64,000 nucleotides of DNA from Carallia brachiata (Eukaryota > Streptophyta > Magnoliopsida > Malpighiales > Rhizophoraceae): positions 4,564,830 through 4,628,829 of the forward strand of contig JADCRB010000068.1 in assembly GCA_021464245.1 (NCBI GenBank), in the 5' to 3' direction. The position numbers and the translations under genes were made by a program. Below, in pieces: positions 25,380 through 38,939 of this stretch; position 1 is the first letter of the stretch; each line of letters starts with the position of its first letter. The notes beneath the pieces were generated by a model, which saw only the letters and a list, made by a program, of their open reading frames with translations, did no database searches and was not told the DNA's origin.

Positions 25380-25817
25380 TTTTCTTTTTTTATGACAATA
25401 GGAAAAAGAAACATGAAAAGAAAGCAAAAGAAAAGAAAAAAAATAAACTCAGGTAGCGGATCCGCTTCTGGGAATTTCTACACCTATCAAATCAGCTTGG
25501 AGTAGCATGGAAATGTCTGTATGTGAACTATCCCAAATCAATAGAGAAATACCAAAGTTCTCAAATTAGTCAAGTAGTCCGCATAAAACTTTCCTTTTTT
25601 TAGAATGTGTTGCAAATGAACCTCCCACGGCTTTTGAATAAAGAAAAGACAATTACCAACAATAGAATGGTAAAAACCTGTTTCCCAGCCACTTTTTGTG
25701 AGCTTTTAAAGAGCAAGCACGAGTGAAATTCAACAACAACACTCTAAAAGCCTTTATCCCAAGCAATTTTCAGAGCAAAATATATCGCCAAAAGCTCAAC
25801 TCCAATTGCCGTAGTAT
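25380..25817 (-). mobile_element. 5'-truncated LINE fragment with RNase H domain
   Basis: This segment is missing at the matching place in copy B (joint near 63899). Read on the minus strand it gives, across several frames, RNase H words of plant LINEs: a WAIY/ALKIAWDKGF region, PWEVHLQHIL followed by ADYL, and LLQADLIGVEIP near the end. It then runs into an A-rich tail (T-rich on the plus strand at 25381-25392). An imperfect duplication of TTTATATTACG/TTTATATTAAG flanks it. The orientation, tail and duplication fit target-primed insertion of a truncated LINE. Broken by frameshifts. Confidence 0.7.
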
Positions 25818-26154
25818 TTTATATTAAGTTTGATTATGGAGCTGGATCCTTTCACTCGATGCACTACTGTTCCTTTTTCCCCTCATGATTGGGATTGTAT
25901 GTTCAATTACATTATAAGGCACACCTCCAAACATGCATGCACTTTCAATTACATATTTTCATAAATGCTTTTTTTTTTTTTTTTTTTTTGTAATACGATT
26001 CAAGATACCGTCTAACCATAACACCAAAATTTAAAAGGAAAAAACTCGTGAGCTTTACTACATAATTGTATTTTATATAATACTAAAATAATCATACAGT
26101 TTATTCAATAAAATTTAACAATTTATTTTTTTTTTCAAATTTAGTCATCTCATC

Positions 26155-26622
26155 CACTGTTGTCAGAATCGGACCGGACCGGCCGGTCGGACCGGTTGAA
26201 CCAGGGACCGGCCGGTGGTCCGGGCCAGTTTTGGTAAATTTCAGAGGGTGACTCGGACCGGTCAAAACCGAAAAAAATCGGTCAAGAACCGGTCAAAAAA
26301 GGTGAAAATCGGACCGGTTGAACCGGTCCAATAAAATTACAAAAATTCATAAATTATAATTTGACCCCAAATATTATTTAAATTATAATTTAAGTATTAA
26401 CTTTAATTTAAAAATTCAATTTAGTCCTAAATCTATTAAAAATTTCAATTTCATCCTTAAAATTAGAAAAATTAATATTTAATCACTATTTATAAATATT
26501 ATTTTTATAATTACTTTTATACACATATATATTATTAAATACGGGTTCGACCGGTTCAACTAGTTGAACCTTGACCCACTAATGTTTCCAGTTCGATGAC
26601 CGGTCCGATTCTGACAACCTTG
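26155..26622. mobile_element. 468-bp non-autonomous hAT-like element
   Basis: The left end reads CACTGTTGTCAGAATCGGAC. The right end is its inverse, GTCCGATTCTGACAACCTTG, with a mismatch or two in the outer five bases. Flanks are ATCTCATC (26147-26154) and ATCTCACC (26623-26630), an 8-bp target duplication with one difference. Subterminal DNA is dense in ACCGG/CCGGT repeats and the middle is AT-rich without coding. Confidence 0.82.
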
Positions 26623-26630
26623 ATCTCACC

Positions 26631-29600
26631 ACTTATATCATTTTGATTTCACTTAAATCCCACTTAAAAAAATCTCACCAACTATTTCCCAAAATCGAAA
26701 AGTAAAGATTAGATTAGTTTGCCGTACAGGTAAAATCATTATGTGCTAACTTTAACATGATCTGAATTTAACAGAGATTGGCCATTAAGAATTAATCATG
26801 TTGACAAGTTCCTAATAGATTAACAAACAATGAACTTATGGCAAGAAACTGTCTATATTTTTTTTTTTTCTCTTTCAGTTTAACTTGCAAGTTATTTGCT
26901 CTATTTTTTGTACGGTATCTCAAATTATGAAATTCTCTTGTATCCCACAATTATAGAATTTTTTTTGGTAAAATTCCTTTTTTTTATCAAAAAATAATTA
27001 TTCACCAGTTCTTATTACATGATTGAAACGAGTCCACTCCTCGGAAATTATACATTGGACGAACCCTTTCGCTTTACTAAGGCCTTGTTTGGTTTACCTG
27101 TTACTGATTGTTATTATGATTACTGATTGCTAATTGTTGTTACTTTTTACTGTTATTGACAAACAAAATAGATTTATAGTGTTAGGTTACATTAACACTA
27201 ACTGTTTCTGTTTAAACAGAAAAATTACTATTTTAGATATTCTATTTTCTGCTTTAATTTTATTGCAGTAGATAATTTTTTTGTCTCTAGCTAGTCTCGT
27301 AAAAATATGTATTTTATTTTCTACTCTCATTTTATTACAATAGATAATTTTTTTTGTCTCTAGTTAGTTTCGTAAAAATATGTCTTATATATTTACAAAT
27401 AAAAATGCATTAAATTTGTGAAATTCTATATTTAAAAAAAAAATTATAGGAATTTCAAGATTTAGAAGAGATATACTACAAAATTCATAATACTGCCCCA
27501 ACTGTTAGGATCATGTATATATTTTTATTTGATGCCTATTGCTCAAGCCACTCCAACTGGTAGCAAATTTCATGTTGCCATAGTGTCATTCCAGTCACCA
27601 TGATTCAATCAAAGTACGAGGGTGCAAGCCATGAAGGTGGGATTTTGCCATGAAGGATTCTAGTTTCGACAGCGTTGGTCTTCACAGTGTTTATGTTTTT
27701 GTAGTCTTTTTTCATTTATGTACCGCGCGCAACCTGGTCAGGATTAGATCGGAGATGGAAGTAAACGACAAACAGGGCCGTTGTTCTTTCGCTGGCCAAC
27801 ATTCTCCCATTCATGTGGGGACTGCAAGCCCCATTGTGGAATCTTTTTTGCTTTTTCCTCCGTCACACGTGCGTGGGAGTACTTGAGAGACTAAATGGAG
27901 TCTTGAGGAGCGTGGGTTAATGGGTGAAGAAGAAGACAAGTCAGAAGGGTAATTTAGTCATAAATTTTAAATTAGCAGCTGTTACTCTTTCGTTGAGATT
28001 ACTTTTTTTACAGTTACTTTTGGAGATGTCTATTAGTAAACAGCAAGACCCAAACGATTTATCCAGACACTTTAAGTTGCTGTTGATAGGAAATGAACAA
28101 CTATAGCAAGAGGGAAAAGCAAAAACAAATACCCTCAAAACTTAACTGTTACAGATTCAAATGATAAAGAGAAGTTATTAAGATACTAAAAATATTTGGT
28201 AGACACGAGCATGCCTAAAAAGTGCAATTGTAATTGTTTGATTGTACAATTATGATTTCATGTTTGTGCAACTTACGATTCTAATTGTATTTTGTATGAA
28301 TTCGCATCGGTCCTGCATATGGAAAACGTATGTCTATGGATTAGAATCCAACTGATAAAGGAATTATAGTTGGGGCACTTGGCATCTATTATGTGATTAT
28401 AATGCAGCAAATTCCTTGAACTAGTTTTCAGCCTAGCCTATTATAATTTCTATCTAGTAGAGATGCATATAACAGCTCTTGACTTATATTTATTGACAAT
28501 GATTGGCTGATAGCTGCTGACGAACAATTAAAATTAGTAGCTGATACAATAATATTTGAAAGAAGTAATTAATAAATATTGAGTAGTATTTTTTTAATTC
28601 ATTAAAATATTTATTAAGTTGTAAACTATACAATAGAGATAATTTTTCTATTTGCATAAACCTTATACCTCTTTCCCAATCCTCAAAGATAAAAGTATAA
28701 ATTTTCAACTACTAAAGTGTTTCACAATAGAGCATAATCCATGTTTATGGCTATTAAGAAACCATTCATTTAAAAAGTTTAAACTGTCAGAAGACGCATA
28801 AAATGTAGATCATATATTAACTTTAATACGTTTCTTTACACAAAAGCCCATTTAAGTTAAAAGCATAAATGAAAGACAGACCCATTATACTTGTAGAAAT
28901 TCACAATTAAATGTAAAAGAAGTGGAATTCGGACACAAAATCACTTGGTCATAAAATTCTGATACCATATTAAGAAATTATTTCTTCCAAAATTTTAAAC
29001 TGTTGGAAGAGGGTTAGAATATAAATCATATATTAACTCTAATAATATTTATGTACTTCTTGCTTTATAGCTTTCATCTTCTTTTCTTGGAACCTTTAAA
29101 CTGATCTCCGTGTTTGGTTCCCTTTATTGTATAGTTTTTGCTTCTAAGTAAATTAGTTTTAACTGGCTTATCCCCCCCAAAAAAAAAAAAAAAACAAAAA
29201 GGATTAGTGCCAAACTTTTATTCTCCAACAATTAAACCAATTAAAGACTTACCTTTAGTCAAAAGTTACTAGAACTTTACTTTGGCAATTTGTACTGTCT
29301 ATACATGTCGGTGTGACCATGAATTGGATTTTTCTTCTTTCCCACTGATCAGTTTTATGATCATTAAGCTAAATCCTGTAAAGAGAATGACCATAAGGAT
29401 GACTTTGTAAGCTAAATCTTTCTACTAATAATGGGCAGGGAAAGGTGAACTCTTTTGCCTAGCCTTTTTGGTACAATTATGGGAACCCCACGTTGGATTA
29501 ATCACAATAATTAATGCCACAATAGTCCTCCACTTATTTACTATCAATAATACATTGCTCCTATGTCCGGTAAAAGGAAGTTTTAATCAATACCCCGAGG

Positions 29601-30890
29601 GGGGGGGGGTTTCCTTGGCAGTGGTATTTCTTTGAGTAAACTATGTCCAAGTCTACCCTATAATTTTTTTTTTTTTTTTTTATGTTCAGGAATCATTTTA
29701 AGACGAAACCCGGCTACCCTATATATATATATTTTTTAATGTTCAGGAATGTTTTAAGACGAAACCCAACTTGTCATAACGACTCTCACATATAAAGGGA
29801 ACCTAAAGCCATACTCCTAATTCATACAATCCCAAGTTCGCTACAATAATATTCCATCGGGTAAAAGTTTTGACAAGATCAGTTTAACTTACAAGAATGG
29901 AGTAAAAATTGGGTATCTACTATAGTATTTTTATGCAAGATGTGAACTTTTGACAAGAACTAGGATGATTAGTCTCACATTAATGTTCTTTTACACCCCG
30001 CCCCCACAGAAAACCAAAAAAAAAATTTCTTTTTTCATGGCAAAACACGCTAGTATATATGTCTTTAATATCTCCATCGACTAAACTTTGGTAAGTAAAC
30101 AAACCATAAATGGTTAACCATTCCGAAATTTCTAGTTTTCGACTTTTTCATGATACAACGCACAAGACAATGGAGCTGAAAGTAAGACTTTTTGCTGAGC
30201 AACCTCTTTTAGACTGGCTTCTCACATCGTCCATCTACTTGGACAACTATTGGATGAAGACGGTAAATTTTCAATCTTCTTGGAATTTGCTTGAAATAGC
30301 CAAATTAATATCAAATTAACCAAACTTATAAGAGTTGAGATTATGAGTATAGGGATGGTATTCTTTGGAGACAATAATTCCCAGGAGGGATGTCCATACA
30401 TGCACTCTACGAGATCAACCTTTTAAAATTCACATTGATTATCAATAATAAGGCGTGGTGTCAACATTACAAAGGTACTGATTATGAATAAAAAATTGAA
30501 AGTTACGTCATAGCTAACAATAAATTAATGATGTTTAAACATGTTTTACAGCAAGGGCAATGACAAAGCAAATCATCAAGCAATGGGAATCTACAAATTT
30601 TAGTGAGAATCACATTCCAAAATTGTTTATTAGTGCCAATGGACACGTCTAATCCCTGTGAACTAGGAAAAGCAACAAGTAAAAGTATGGCTTTGCATTA
30701 TGATTAAAATAATATATCATCGTCAATAAAGTGGTGGATTTTTTCGCCTTTTACTCATCTGGGTGGTTTTGTCTGCAGATGTAACAACGTAGTTGAATGT
30801 CAATGTCTATTATAAGGGTACCTTTATTTGATTCTTCGTAATCTTTCTTTATAAGATGTTTAAATTGACGTTATTGATAAGGAATAACTT
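26631..30890. other. Spacer between duplication copies, left part
   Basis: AT-rich, with no convincing gene. A motif GTTCAGGAAT plus TTTTAAGACGAAACCC occurs twice about 56-60 bases apart (near 29684 and 29740), a short tandem duplication. A run of G residues lies at 29601-29609. A small DNA-element terminus (CCTTGTTTGGTTTACC) lies near 27083 without a detectable partner end. Confidence 0.4.
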
Positions 30891-30939
30891 GGGTCCTTTT
30901 TTTTTTTTTTTTTCCATTAGGCCTTAGGCCTTAGAGCTC

Positions 30940-31290
30940 TTATGTAATATCATTAGGTAAGTCTGTTCTAAGTTTATACATACTATAGTGTTTCACAGGC
31001 CTCTTGGCTTATACGTTAGCACTCTTTTCCAGACTTTATAAACAAGAGGATCCTTAGGGGTTTTTATCTTCTAAGTCATATAGAGATGACACACGTCACT
31101 CTCTAGACCCCCTCAGTTCCGGTACTCCCATTACTGATTTAAGCATCAAAGTGCTAACTCGGACAGACCCTCAGCCCTCCGTAGCCGTGTTTCATTTAGT
31201 TCAGTTGTCCATTTTTACCTTGACACTTCTATCTAAGCTGAGTCTAGAATCTTTCGTTGATGATTTTCCTCATCAGTTATAATTTGGCTG
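30940..31290 (+). mobile_element. Probable LTR fragment of a gypsy-type retrotransposon
   Basis: The stretch holds words common in plant gypsy LTR U5 regions as I remember them: TTACTGATTTAAGCATC, followed by a GTGCTAACTCGGACAGACCC block and CCGTGTTTCATTTAGTTCAG. No PBS, coding domain or second LTR was found, so only a fragment is proposed. Confidence 0.3.
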
Positions 31291-31299
31291 TATGTAGCT

Positions 31300-33410
31300 T
31301 GAGTTATTAAACAAAACTGTGATGGATCAACCCAATAAAACCTTATTGGAGTTTGATCAACAAATTCATACATAAATGCTCACACCTGTGGCCTTTATGT
31401 TTCAATGAAATAACCTTACCGTCTTATGTGCCTAAAAATAAAAGATATAAATACTCAACCTTTAATTAAGGAAACGTCATGTATGCCATTTTTTTTAAGT
31501 TCAATCTAAAGCGTAGAGAAATGCATAGTCTATACAGAAATAACCTACTGGACCTTCGTAAGTCCTGCTTTAAAATTTTAATTTAAAAAAAAAAGGAAGT
31601 GGACCTCAAATTGCTTATAAATGCCTTGTAATTTCCATCTCCAGTTAAAATATAGACTTAAAGCCAGCCTTTCTTGTGGTGAAACAAGGTATATCTAAGA
31701 ACATGGATTCGATTCTTATCCTTCGCTTGTGAAAGAAAAAGTAAGAGTTTGTAATGCTTGTTATGGAAGAAATAATTAAGACTAAAGAAGATTCTCAATT
31801 TATTATAGCACATGCAACTATTAATACCACACCACCAGACTTTAATGCTTTATTTGGTGAGCCTTCTGGGGACACTAACTGTGGCCGATCTTTGTTTTTT
31901 AGCAACTTACCTTTTGGTATCCATATACATAATGGCAGTACATATGCAAGAATGAGAAAGGGTGACACTTATTGCTGCGGTAAAATTATTTTATTATGAT
32001 TAAAACAACATGTATGTAAAAATAAGGTAGACTATATGAACATTTTATCATTCTCAGGTTACGAGTTGCAAAAACAATTTTTTTTGTAAAAACAAATTAA
32101 GAATACCTACATTTGACGGCATGATTTCCTCTGTTTTCCACTCAGAAAGAGGCCCAAAAGTCCAAAAGAAAATGAGAGTGACCAACTAAAGCAAAATATG
32201 AGCGACTCACCTAAAAATTAGATGTTTTAGATTTAAATGTTGGATTGCGTTTACATATAATTCTTCTTAAACAAGGAAATTAATTGAACCAAAAGTGATG
32301 AAATTGAAATAATGACACAGGAACTAGATTTTTTACTCTGACGAGTTCTTTTAGAGATACTTTGGTCTCATAGCTACAATTGAAAGCTCTGGCACACATG
32401 AAAAATGTGCAGTTATCGCTCGTTGCTCTCTTTGGTGGTTCCAAAATTATTGATTAAACAATGATGTTAAGACAGTATATTTTGATAAGTTGCGAACAAA
32501 TCTTTTTTTATATCATTACTTTTTATCAAGTAAAAAAACGTCCATCTTAAGAATATAAATTATAATATTTATAAATCAAAATTAGAATAATTTTGATTTG
32601 TCACGTCTTATTCAATCATCTTAAAGGCAGACTTACCACCTAAACACTTTTGAACCCAATAAACCTTCCTTATAAACTTTTTAGTGTACCTTTATATAAT
32701 CTCATTTATTCAGGCTGAATGATAGAATGATAGCATAAGGACTCCACTATGGATTATTGCGGCAAAAGACGCGCTAATTTACCACAAATTACTTTTTCAT
32801 GTGGTCTCTTTTTTCCATTATCTTTTTAATCACAAAAAAAGATTCATTACGAGTATATCAGTCATCGAATCTGCGAGCTAACACCGAAGTAATTCTTATT
32901 TGTAACGCCTTAAACAAGTATCTCCAAATAGGCAGACTCACTATCTGAATATCAATAAGACCGAACGTGTTTACGCTGCAAGAACTCACAACGATTACTA
33001 AATATAGAACTTATCGCTGTTTTATAATCTTTAATTACTTCAGCAACCACCAATCCTTTTTGTCACAGGAGAACGTAAGTAAGAAGACCCGAACTCAAAT
33101 TATAAATATAGAACATATATCAATTTATTACTAAGCTATCACTTTAAACAATACCTTTTTTATATTATTAATTCATAAAAATTCCCTCTTTTATATTCAT
33201 GAAGATTCATGTTCACACTTTTTTTTTTTTTTTTTAAGAACAATCACTTGCTTGAAGCTTGAGGTTTCAATGCAACATTCATACGTAAATATATAGTAAA
33301 ACCAAAAAGACAAAAGCATCAATCACATGGACACAGTCAAATTTACACATTTTATATTTAAATCCATATTACAAATTATTATTATGTTGGATGTATATTT
33401 GTGAGTTTCA
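31300..33410. other. Spacer, no gene seen
   Basis: AT-rich sequence. Parts near 32600-32650 and 32829-32960 resemble one another and a stretch near 44380-44530 (words such as ATCTGC with ACTAATGTC/CTAACACCG, and CACCACCTAAA/CACAACCTAAA), which suggests an old interspersed repeat. The open frame at 31754-31999 has no recognised domain. Confidence 0.35.
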
Positions 33411-33414
33411 TTTA

Positions 33415-33518
33415 TAGTTATCAGACCCAATTCGATTAATGGCCCGACCATAAAGAAAGATTTTCGGATCACTAATTAAACCATCGAATCACTGGTTAAA
33501 TTACATAAATAATTAAAG

Positions 33519-33556
<38 letters not shown>

Positions 33557-34155
33557 TTAATGTAATATTCACATCACATGAATGATAATAAATAAAAAAA
33601 ATTAATTTTAAAATGTAAAAAATTAGAACAAAATACTATTCTAGTAATTTAATATATTTATTTTTATTCATTAAATAATATTCGAGAAACTAATCTGTAA
33701 TTTCATCTTAAATCTTAATTTATATTTTTTTATTCAACTGGCAGTAACTTAATATACTTATTTTTACTTAGACAACCTATCTCTTATGAAAATTTAAAAT
33801 CAACCTTCAAATCCTAATGACTAAAAAATATTCTAAAAAAAAACTTAAATGACAAATTTATGTTAACAAGTAAATGTTAATTCATTAATAATTGAAATGA
33901 GCAGTAAATTATTATGGCACAAGTGTCAAAAAATAACCAAAAAAATCAATATTTTTGAATTAAAAAAGTGTAATTTTTTGAATTAATAAAAATTTGGTCG
34001 GGTTTTAGTTTTACCTGATTACCAAGTTTAGTTGGATTTGATCGAGTTTTGACCGAATCATATGCTTTCAGTCTAATTATATGACTTAACCCGATCTGAT
34101 ATCCTAATCGTTAGATTTTTTATCCAACCGATCGGACTGGATCGAATCTAATAGC
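33415..34155. mobile_element. Possible degenerate MITE
   Basis: The left border (AGTTATCAGACCCAATTCG) and the reverse complement of the right border (GCTATTAGATTCGATCCAG) are loosely inverted, with an AT-rich interior including (TAA)n at 33523-33553. Ends are too diverged for a target duplication to be assigned. Confidence 0.3.
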
Positions 34156-34159
34156 ATTG

Positions 34160-35341
34160 GTCCCATTCGTTGACTACCCTTATACTTAAAAAAAATAAAT
34201 TCAAATTTCAACCAATAGAAATAATAGTGCAATGTAAGTACTCGCATTGAAGACGTGTTAAATTAACTACTTGTGACTTAATAAAAAAGAAAACGTGCCG
34301 ACAAACCTAGCTTATATCATACGCGGTAAATTAAGCTAATCAAAACTTGACACATAACATTAAAGTTTGAAGTAATAGACAAAAATATGTTACTCAAAAT
34401 TGACATGTTAAACACTAAAATTGTCACTAATATGTTTTTTTTTTTTTTCAGTCAGTGTATTCTCACTTCTCATTACTACTAAGGTTTTTGTAAAAGGAAA
34501 TGAAAACTTTAACCTAAAAAGGTAATGAAACAAACTTCAATATGGATGCCCCCACAGAGAGACAATAATTCAAAAAGAAGCCAACCCTATAAGACCCCAC
34601 CTGACCAACACTCTATATTTATTAATTCTTCCTTCTCTTCACGGCAACCCCCCCATGATAGAAAGTCCAATTATTTACTCAAAGCTTGTCATATACCCTA
34701 TCCTTTCCTTCAATTGAAAATACCATTTTCATTGACATCCAAGAAAATTTGCAACTTTTGGCAGTTTTTTAATTTCCTGCCCTTTGAAGCACATGTTCCT
34801 ACGTGGGAAGTTTGTTAACCGGTCACCGGCCTCCGGAGAGATATGCAGTTCAGAAAAGTCAAATTTTCACCGATTAGAGATACTGTCTGCCTCTCTGGAC
34901 CCTCCTAAAAATATGTTTTGTCTCAAAACTGACCTATAAATGGACTGTTTCATTGTGTAGTCTACTACAACGCAAACACAAATGTGTACATACACCATAT
35001 AGGCTGTCGTCGATTTCAATTTTTGTCATGCGTCCATTTATCTGCATCCGTGTAACTTTAGCCATTTCCATTAGCCACCTGACCAAAGCAGCAAAGAATA
35101 AAAAGCTACTGGGGCTTTCTTTACATTCACATTTTTCCTTTTTGTTTATAACATGAAATAGGGTCATTAAAATTTGAACACACAATCAAAATGTCTAAAT
35201 AGAATGTCTCAACTAGTAGTGTTATTAGCACGAGACAATGTTCATATATTGATATAGGGAATATGCAATTTCTTTGGGTACTATTCATTATCCTTCTTTA
35301 CATGCAACATGAAATATAACGTGTGTGTTTATACATATATA

Positions 35342-35372
<31 letters not shown>

Positions 35373-35752
35373 ACTCAGTGATTTTGTACTGAATTTCGTT
35401 CCGAGATGAACTGTGACTATTATTTTTAAAATGAGAATCGATATTTTTAAAGTATAAAAATAACAGGCGTTCTAAAATATCAAATTTTATTTTAAAAATA
35501 ACAGTTATAATTTTAATCGGGAAAAAAATCATGACCCAAAATACTAAAACACCAACTTTATATATATATTCTTGCAATGCTACTTTCGTACACTTCTAGA
35601 TGTTGACAGACAGGGTATATTGTTTGTTTGTAGTTAGTTTTATTTATTGTGTACCAAAACAAATGCTAGGCTCAACACTAAAGAGCTCAATTGACAAAAT
35701 GGGTTGAATCCAATGGTTTATAGATGCTTCGGACTCAAGCTCACACGACTTT

Positions 35753-35790
<38 letters not shown>

Positions 35791-36455
35791 GCTCACAGGA
35801 CTTCTATTGCAATACCGAAGCTGCATTGATACCAAAGTATCAAGCCCACGTATCAAGTTTTCACAGACATTTCAAACCCAGGTATTAAGCCCATGTTGGG
35901 CTGAAAACATGCTGCCTTTTTAGGCTCACCTGACCGCACTTTCGTTCTAGGACCCAAAACACAAAGTATTTCTGACCACTTTTAGACTATCAATTGTCCA
36001 CTCTTTCGATTTTGGTCCAGTTCGATCTTGTTGGCTACTTTGATATTACCTCAGATTAAATTATATAGTGGAGCTTTTTTTCTGGGTGAAAAGCTAGTTC
36101 GATAAATCTGAAACTGTTGAACCGTAACTCGCCGACTCCCTCGATCGGTTACGTTTAAAACTAAAACTTGCCAAACAATTCCGACCAATTCCCATTTAGT
36201 TCCAAGCTGAACCGACCTAGCGGACAAACATACGATGCCAATGTGTAACCATCCCAACAGTTCACATCAGCATGACACAATCCCCTCCTGCGGTGAGGCA
36301 GAGTCACAGATGAATACTGTTTAATTGGGAGGGGTAGGAGATTAGCATTTCCATTAATCTATAATCAAATCCATAAATCAGAATCACCAATCAACACACA
36401 AAACACAGAGTGACAAACTTTTAGCAGTGAAGCGAGTGAAAACCAGACCCAACAA
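34160..36455. other. Spacer with simple repeats, no gene seen
   Basis: Contains a (TA)n microsatellite at about 35333-35372 and an uninterrupted run of 35 T residues at 35755-35789. No coding frame had recognisable domain content. Confidence 0.45.
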
Positions 36456-36459
36456 AGCG

Positions 36460-36925
36460 TTAGAACCAGAGTTAGAAAAATTGGGAATTTGAAATTGAAA
36501 ATTTGTAATTTACAAACCACTTAAAGTCATATGTTAGACGTCATTCTCCTTAATACAATATTTGCACTCTAATCACTGTACTAGAGTCAATGCGAATCTC
36601 CTCCTAATATAAAATAAAGCCCTTAACTACACTAATGCAGATGTGAAATCAAGACAGAAAAAAAAATTATCGTTTGTAGAATTATTTTAATTATCTAATG
36701 ATTTTTCTACGGTCTTTCCATCCATTTTCATCATCTTTCATCATCTTTTAAATAAGGAAGAGCACCATATATATAAAAATTTAAGGATTACTATCAAAAG
36801 AGATCTCACTTAATTTTTAAATACACAACCTATTTCATGTGTTTTTTATCACAAGATATCTTTCTTTAGTTTTAAGTAATCACCTTCGTATCTTTTCAAA
36901 CTATGAAAATTCATCAATAATCCCT
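36460..36925 (+). repeat. Dispersed repeat, member 1
   Basis: Matches 44655-45130 along about 470 bases in the same orientation. Shared words include CAGAGTTAGAAAAATT, TCATCATCTTTTAAATAA, ACAACCTATTTCATGTGTTT and a common right end CTTTTCAA-CTAT. No coding. The class is unknown. Confidence 0.7.
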
Positions 36926-38939
36926 TGCCATTTTTAAAACATTGAAAATATAATGGACATTCAACAATTATGAAAGTGAAATGGATAGATAAGGGTATCT
37001 TACGATTTGAATTATTATATAGTAAAGTATTTATTAGAACACATTAAAATATCATAGTGAACAAGTTTTGAACCATGTATTTTAATTGATATGAAGTATA
37101 AATACTCTATACAAATGACTTTACAATAACAATATTCTCAAAAAGTAGTTGATGCAATTAAAGGTTATACATCCATATCTTTTTCATGAATATTTTAAAA
37201 CCAAGTCCTTTAACTTTTTGAAATGACCCACATTTCATATTCACATAAATAGATTAAGCACCCCTGTGATAAAATGCTTTTCAAAATCTGTTAAGAGTAG
37301 TAAAACTCTTCCTCTTACTTTATACTATGGGTACCTTGCACTATAAAACATTAGAATGAATATCATTAATTATAGTGCTTTACTTACACTGATGATAGAT
37401 TTTGAAATTTTGAACTCAAAACTTAACTTATATTAAGTGTTGAGTCGAGATTTTATTATAAGTGATTAATATGTGTGAGCTTGTGACTCCATCTCCCTTA
37501 ATGTCTTGTTCACCAAGCCAACAACTCTTTTAATTAGGGCTGTTCAAAAACCGCCCAACCCGCTATAAACCGACCAACCCGCCCCAAACCTATCCATATC
37601 CGCCAAAACCATAAGAAAAAAAATTAACTATGGTTTTAAATTTTTTAAAATCGCCAGAGGCAGATTGGTGGCGGTTTCGCAGTTTTAAAAATTGCGGTTA
37701 ACCAACTCAATCCGTCATATTATATATTTAATAAAACGACATCGTTTCTTACCAAAATATACACCTTCACACTTTTAGAGTGCGACGTCGTTTAGGCTAA
37801 CCCTTATTACCCCACTTCAGTCCTTCACGCCACAGCTCACAGACGACTTTTCTCGATCGCCTCTACAACTTTGCCTTTCTTTTTTGTTCTTCCATTCCTA
37901 AACCCTAGCCCCTGCCGCCCTCAATCCAGTCAATCCACCACCACCCTTCACGGCTTCTTGTCTCTCACAACTCACAGTAAGATTCAAAACTTTGTTGATG
38001 AAATTTCCCAAAAAAAATATTGACAAATTAGTAGTTATCTGAAAACGATTTTCTTTTCTTTGTGTTGTCTCGTCCTTTTTTTCTTTTATTTTGGTTTTCG
38101 TCTCCTTTTGTTTTAGCTTCTTGGATGTTAGGAAAATCAAAATGTGGGTTTTTGTTTTGCTCTCTCTGCCATATTAATTATTCAATCAAAGAACTGTAAA
38201 GATTCATAAATTAAAAAAAAATGGCAAATATATAAAAGATATTGTATTATGGCTTACCTTACAAGATAAAGCGAGACTCTCTGTTGTTTTATTTTCTTTA
38301 ATCTTCTGTTGAGTTTTCCAGGATTAATCATTGATTTTTTCATGTCAAGAAAAAAGATTAATCGTAGGGAAAAAAAAAAGCCTTTATGGACTGCCTGCCT
38401 ACGCTGCTGGAGGGTATAATTATTGTACAATTAAGTTTTTTCTTTTTGTCTCCATTTATAGTACGCTGTGTTATTCTTTTGCTTAGTTACTTTTTGTCCC
38501 GTTTGTTTTGTTTTATTTTATTATATGATTTTTGTAGTTGAATGTGTGGTGCTTCTGATATTTTTTGGAAGGGAACGCAGATGAGAACTGATTATTTGGT
38601 TTTCAAGCTAAAGCTGTAGGTTCGATTGTTACTTGGATGCTTGACGGATAATTCATTTGATGTTTTTCTATTTGTGTATTGGGTGCTTTTTTTCCTGTTC
38701 AGATTTTATACTTCTATAGATTTCCTATTCAATTTGCTATCTCTCTCTATTTCTGACCGAAGAGAAATATGAGGATTTAATTTAAAGTTGTTTTGTGGCT
38801 GATATTTGAAAAATATTGATCACTATCTTCCACAATCACGGGTAATTGCTTGAGGATTGCTATGCTAGATTTTGAAGCTTTTCTTTGTCAATTAGCTTTT
38901 GTTTCCCTCCTTTATTTGTGACTCTTTATTTTATAACAG

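Larger units (their letters stand above)
13445..25955. repeat. Segmental duplication, copy A
   Basis: From about 13445 the sequence matches DNA beginning about 45830 in the same orientation, with colinear anchors through the RPC2 remnant, the zinc-finger inverted repeat, long non-coding DNA and the MYB gene. Copy A differs by a roughly 1.4-kb deletion (RPC2 exons a-d, joint near 14918), a roughly 1.8-kb deletion (joint near 16650), a 746-bp hAT insertion, a GC-rich simple-sequence insertion near 18000, an intron-2 insertion in the MYB gene and a LINE fragment at 25380. The left edge is where matching stops and is good to a few tens of bases. The right edge is unknown because copy B runs off the window. 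Confidence 0.93.

Noticed and set aside
31754..31999. 81-codon open frame with a Cys pair near its end
   Set aside because: No recognised family and no neighbouring exon; kept only as part of the spacer.
34525..34818. 97-codon open frame with varied composition
   Set aside because: No domain, no splice context and no repeat in the window; chance frame in AT-rich DNA.
35755..35789. Run of 35 T residues as a terminator or retroposon tail
   Set aside because: No retroposon body or target duplication recognised beside it; recorded as simple sequence only.
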